Positions 60,761-64,000 of a stretch of DNA of 64,000 nt are shown here, one piece after another. The position numbers and the translations under genes were made by a program. Within the stretch, counting starts at the first letter, position 1. Every line of letters starts with the position of its first letter. A model generated the notes under the pieces. That model was given only the letters and a program-made list of their open reading frames with translations. It ran no database searches and was not told the origin of the DNA. Origin of the DNA: Ceratothoa steindachneri (taxonomy: Eukaryota; Arthropoda; Malacostraca; Isopoda; Cymothoidae); assembly GCA_963969495.1 (NCBI GenBank), contig OZ018321.1:193314087-193378086 (forward strand), written 5' to 3'.

Positions 60761-60918
60761 TCACAAAAAAAATATCCATTAAAATAAAACTGTATATTAT
60801 AATTACTAATGCAGGATTTGATGACAATTGGACTTAGGTACTACAAAAAAAATAGAACGTTCCATAGAATGAAATTTCAGTTAACTATTTATATCAGCAT
60901 TACATTTAAGTAATATCA

Positions 60919-61252
60919 GTTGTCTATACACCGGACCCACTATAACTGATAAATTAATGGACGTTCTGATTAGATTCCGGACAAATAAATATACTTATAC
61001 AGCAGATATAAGAAAGGCTTTCCTTAGAATAGGATTGCAGGAAGAGGATCGTAATTTTACGAGATTCCTTTGGCCGAGTGACCCTTTAGAAAGAGATAGC
61101 CCAATGGATACTTATAGATTTAAATTAGTATTGTTCGGAGCTACTAGTTCACCATTCCTACTACAAATGACATTAAGTCATCATTTGAATAATCAAGCGA
61201 AAAACAGTAATATAGCTGAGCGCATCAAGTCGGCGCTGTATTGCGAGTTTTG
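60919..61252 (+). pseudogene. BEL/Pao reverse transcriptase fragment
   Basis: CLYTGPTITDKLMDVLIRFR leads into YTYTADIRKAFLRIGLQEED and RNFTRFLWPSDP (RT block with the first catalytic Asp, ADIRKAFL). Then YRFKLVLFGATSSPFLLQMT and LSHHL. This order (TGP, ADIxKAFLxIxLxxxDRxxxRFLW, FGxxSSPFLLxxTLxxHL) is diagnostic of BEL/Pao LTR retrotransposons. It ends at a stop before the YxDD box. About 110 residues survive without LTRs nearby. Confidence 0.88.
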
Positions 61253-61463
61253 ATCGGACGTGTCAGGCGGTGCTTACAAATTTACATATAAATTTTCGGT
61301 TATATAAATTATAACTTCTTAAATATAAATTTTAACTTATTAATTAAATCGTCGTGATTCCAACGACGTTTAAATTTTAACATAAGACAAACGATTAATT
61401 AAATAATTCGAGATACAAAAGGAAGTGCCTCTGAGTTTGATTCCTGGAAAACAAATTTCTAAG

Positions 61464-62098
61464 ATGGCCGCCCCCAGCACTTCTGGCAAAAACGTAAACA
61501 ACGCAGCCCAGCCAGATGTAAACAATGGAACCCAAAGTAAGAAAGACGTTTACCCATGTACAAAATGCCAAAAAACAGTGCAACACAGGCATTAGGTGCA
61601 ATAGCTGTAGCATGTGGACACACAACCTATGCTCAGAATTGCCTACCTACTATATAGTGGTGTTGGTTAACACCAATAGGAGGTACACATGTCTGCCCTG
61701 CTCAAAACGAAACTACCCAGATTTCAACAAACAGGCAGAAGAAATTGATGAGTTCAAACAGACCGAACAATCTCATAAGACTCCCATATATTCACAAGAC
61801 TCAACTGGTCTGGACTTAACCCAAAGCACTGGGGAATGTAACGGCACAGAACCTGAAGAGCAGACAGAGGTAGAGAGCAATGCTGATACCAGTAGAGATG
61901 TATTTGGTTCTTGTAGTGCTCCTTAGGACTTGCCCTTAACATTACCTGTATCACATGCTCAGAACAGCTTAAATTCTACGCATATGGATAGGGGTGCCGC
62001 TGGAGCTCAGGAGACCATACATCAAAATAAACAGACAGTCAACAAGAGAATACCAAAGAAAAGTGTTTGGGATTTGATGGATACGGATGACCTTTGAT
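61464..62098 (+). pseudogene. LINE ORF1-like PHD-finger protein
   Basis: Starts at ATG 61464 after AAG: MAAPSTSGKNVNNAAQPDVN, then KKDVYPCTKCQKTVQ, to a stop at 61595. The +1 frame continues GIRCNSCSMWTHNLCSELPT and NRRYTCLPCSKRN (61580-61720). Together CxxC, CxxC, W-x-HxxC and CxxC form a PHD-type zinc finger. Acidic/Gln-rich sequence follows to TAG at 61924-61926. The same frame then goes on to KRIPKKSVWDLMDTDDL and a stop at 62098. PHD-finger proteins of this type precede the endonuclease-RT ORF in several invertebrate LINEs. One frameshift and one stop. No ORF2 is adjacent. Confidence 0.65.
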
Positions 62099-62214
62099 AG
62101 GCCCTTGTGGCTTCTGTCATCCGTGAAATTATGTTATGTTATATGTTATAAAGAACTCCGTTTTGGAAATAAAGTCAATCCTCCTAAAGAGAAGGGCCGT
62201 TACACAGAACTGAC

Positions 62215-63270
62215 GACGGAAGGGTGGTGTTGTATTTAATAAATAACTTTTTTATGTTTGGATATCTATCTAAACTTTGAAGTGTTTTAGTTGAATCCTG
62301 AAGGTAACTGAATAATTCTAAATCTGCGGTTGATCGTGTTTGAGTGGGTTTTGTAAATCCCAAATAATCGTCACTGTCTGATACACCACTGGATGATTCA
62401 GTTTCGGGTCCCTATCAATCACTTGAATCATAATATTTTTAACAGAGTCTCAGTGGCTTGAACTGTCCCATGAAATACTGATATCTAACCAGCGGAATTT
62501 GAAGAATAGATGGCTTGTTGATGCAATAATGGCATCTGTAACGCTAGCTTCATTTGTTAAGGTCAAAAAATATTTGTAGCGCTTTCCAAAGCCCTTAGTG
62601 ACTGCATTTAGAAGAGGTTGGAAAAATTTCAGAGAACGTGACTAAAGGCTCTTCAACTTTTTTTTCCACAGTGAGAAAGATAAGGAGCAATTATCCATAA
62701 AATAATTTTGCTCTTCCTGTAGGCGATCAATTGCCACTGCCATGGGAGCCAAAATTGAGACATACTCACCAAGAAATTCAATTTCGTGACTTTTGAACAC
62801 TGGAAGTTCAAGGGACGTCATGAGTTGATGTAATTTGTCCTTGTGTTTTAAAAGTAATGTCAATGCATCAAACAGAGAGTTCCATCTTGTAATGCAAGGC
62901 ACCTTTAATGAACAGTTGATAACAGTTTTGATATCTCTGCTGATTTTGGATAACCGCTTTTTTTCCATATTGCTGAGCATTTCCCTATCGCAACATGATT
63001 GATATTTGCAAAAGAAGATATTTTCAGTGCCTGTTTTGCATCAGTTGTGGCGACGAGACTAAGTGTGTGTGAAGCACAGCGCACATGTTAGGTAGGTTGA
63101 AGCTGCATGGGTCAGACGAAAGGTCTTCCTCCTGATCTAAGGCACTTCTCATTAAAAAAACTATCCTCCAGCTCTTACTCACCCTGATCTTCTTGACCTA
63201 CCTGGATTCCATCTTCTGAATCTGTGGACACATTTGCAGCAGTGACTGCAAGTTCCTTAAAACGCTTTAA
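62215..63270 (-). pseudogene. hAT transposase, C-terminal half
   Basis: Minus-strand order: STDSEDGIQVGQEDQGE (63250), MRCASHTLSLVATTDAKQAL-like sequence and KISSFANINHVAIGKCSAIW (63110-62960, with frame changes). Then the open frame LSKISRDIKTVINCSLKVPC, ITRWNSLFDALTLLLKHKDK and LGEYVSILAPMAVAIDRLQE (62980-62642). Downstream pieces end in TADLELFSYLQDSTKTLQSL and DRYPNIKKLFIKYNTTLPSS (62335-62215), the start of the hAT dimerisation domain. The final AxVERxFS block is missing. RCxxHTLNL, TRWNS and LFxKYNTxLPSS are hAT hallmarks. Several frameshifts. Confidence 0.82.
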
Positions 63271-64000
63271 CAAAATTAGAGCCGTTAAATTTTACATATT
63301 AATATAATCGAGATAAATTCCACCAACAAATAGGTCTGCTTTCAGTCAAGAGCTGATAACTCCCTAGCTGTAAAGACATTTTCGATTTCATATTTCATAA
63401 AGAGCAAAATCTTAACATACCCAATGAACTGTAACACCAAAAAAACTCCCGTGACGAGTTGACCAAATATCTGCAGTATGACATAAGTAAGAGGTACTGC
63501 CTAGTTTAATCTTCAGCAGAGCTCTTGTCACTTTCTCTTCTTCTATTAGATTTCAACCTAGTGTTGGCCTTGAAATGACGTCAACTGAAGAATTTAAACC
63601 TGCGGTAGTGGAATGTGTAATTATTGTGAGTGAATTTAATTTTCACAGTGAAATGAGAATATATTATGGCATGTATATAAAACTTTATATATGAAATATA
63701 GCTATATAGGACTGATACATTAATTAATAAATATATTATTAGTCCTTCATATTCAGAATTACATAGTAAATATTAACTTTTAGTATTATTAGAAATATAT
63801 ACATTATCAAGCTTTATCTCCTACATTTTGACGGGCGGGAATGCTAATTTTGACATAATGATATATAGGTATTGCTACTATAACGAAATACATCGTTATA
63901 GGAATTCATCTAATAACTACATATAATCGATCAATAATTGTACTAATCATTCCTGAAAAATTTTATTCAATAATATCTTCAAGTAAATGCTAGCGTGCTT
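63271..64000. other. No gene recognised
   Basis: AT-rich sequence to the window end. CTAGTGTTGGCCTTGAAATG at about 63559 resembles a hAT terminus but points away from the transposase. Confidence 0.45.

Overview
This looks like eukaryotic, probably arthropod, intergenic DNA. The evidence is the dense fossil transposon content (mariner, hAT, Penelope-like, BEL/Pao and several LINE lineages), long (TA)n microsatellites, short TTAGG-type runs (common in, but not proof of, arthropods) and the absence of any operon-like gene packing. No convincing intact host gene was found. The species cannot be named from the sequence.

Layout. 0-1.7 kb: a hammerhead-like ribozyme motif, a TA tract and a decayed mariner. 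3.3-7 kb: a long, decayed I-type LINE (gag-like ORF1, AP endonuclease, RT, RNase H). 7.6-9 kb: two more LINE fragments, one with an SGNH-esterase ORF1. 9.2-10.9 kb: hAT remnants. 11.8-13.6 kb: two near-identical direct repeats enclosing an 82-bp minisatellite. 14-15.8 kb: a Penelope-like (PLE) tail with ribozyme motif, then a palindrome with a tRNA-like centre between TA tracts. 18.8-20.3 kb: a fold-back element and a 22-bp minisatellite. 23.5-25.3 kb: an L2/CR1-type LINE and a hAT-type MITE. 26.5-27 kb: a PLE end. 32.4-38.7 kb: a chain of four PLE copies and a mariner. 39-42 kb: a short hAT element and two mariners. 42.4-44.1 kb: the best-preserved reading frame, a 558-codon zinc-binding protein of a repeated family, interrupted only by two in-frame TAA codons. 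44.4-47 kb: TA tracts, a MITE and an inverted-arm PLE with a nested LINE. 48-52.7 kb: a 26-bp minisatellite and two mariners. 53.7-56.4 kb: an R2-type LINE tail and two tRNA-like SINE heads. 56.8-58.2 kb: a 32-bp satellite split by a hAT-type insertion. 60.1-63.3 kb: a bare inverted PLE end pair, BEL/Pao RT, a PHD-finger LINE ORF1 and a hAT transposase.

The most interesting system is the set of at least twelve hammerhead-ribozyme-like motifs, in about six sequence families, at the ends of Penelope-like retroelements. Nearly all have a short palindromic stem III, which fits the published dimer-cleaving PLE hammerheads. Eleven of the twelve point into a (TA)n tract within about 200 nt. Two carry a U3/A8 core in place of C3/G8, a pair-preserving double change. 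Several elements converge tail-to-tail on one shared TA tract. Protein calls are reading-frame comparisons made by eye against remembered family motifs, with no database search.
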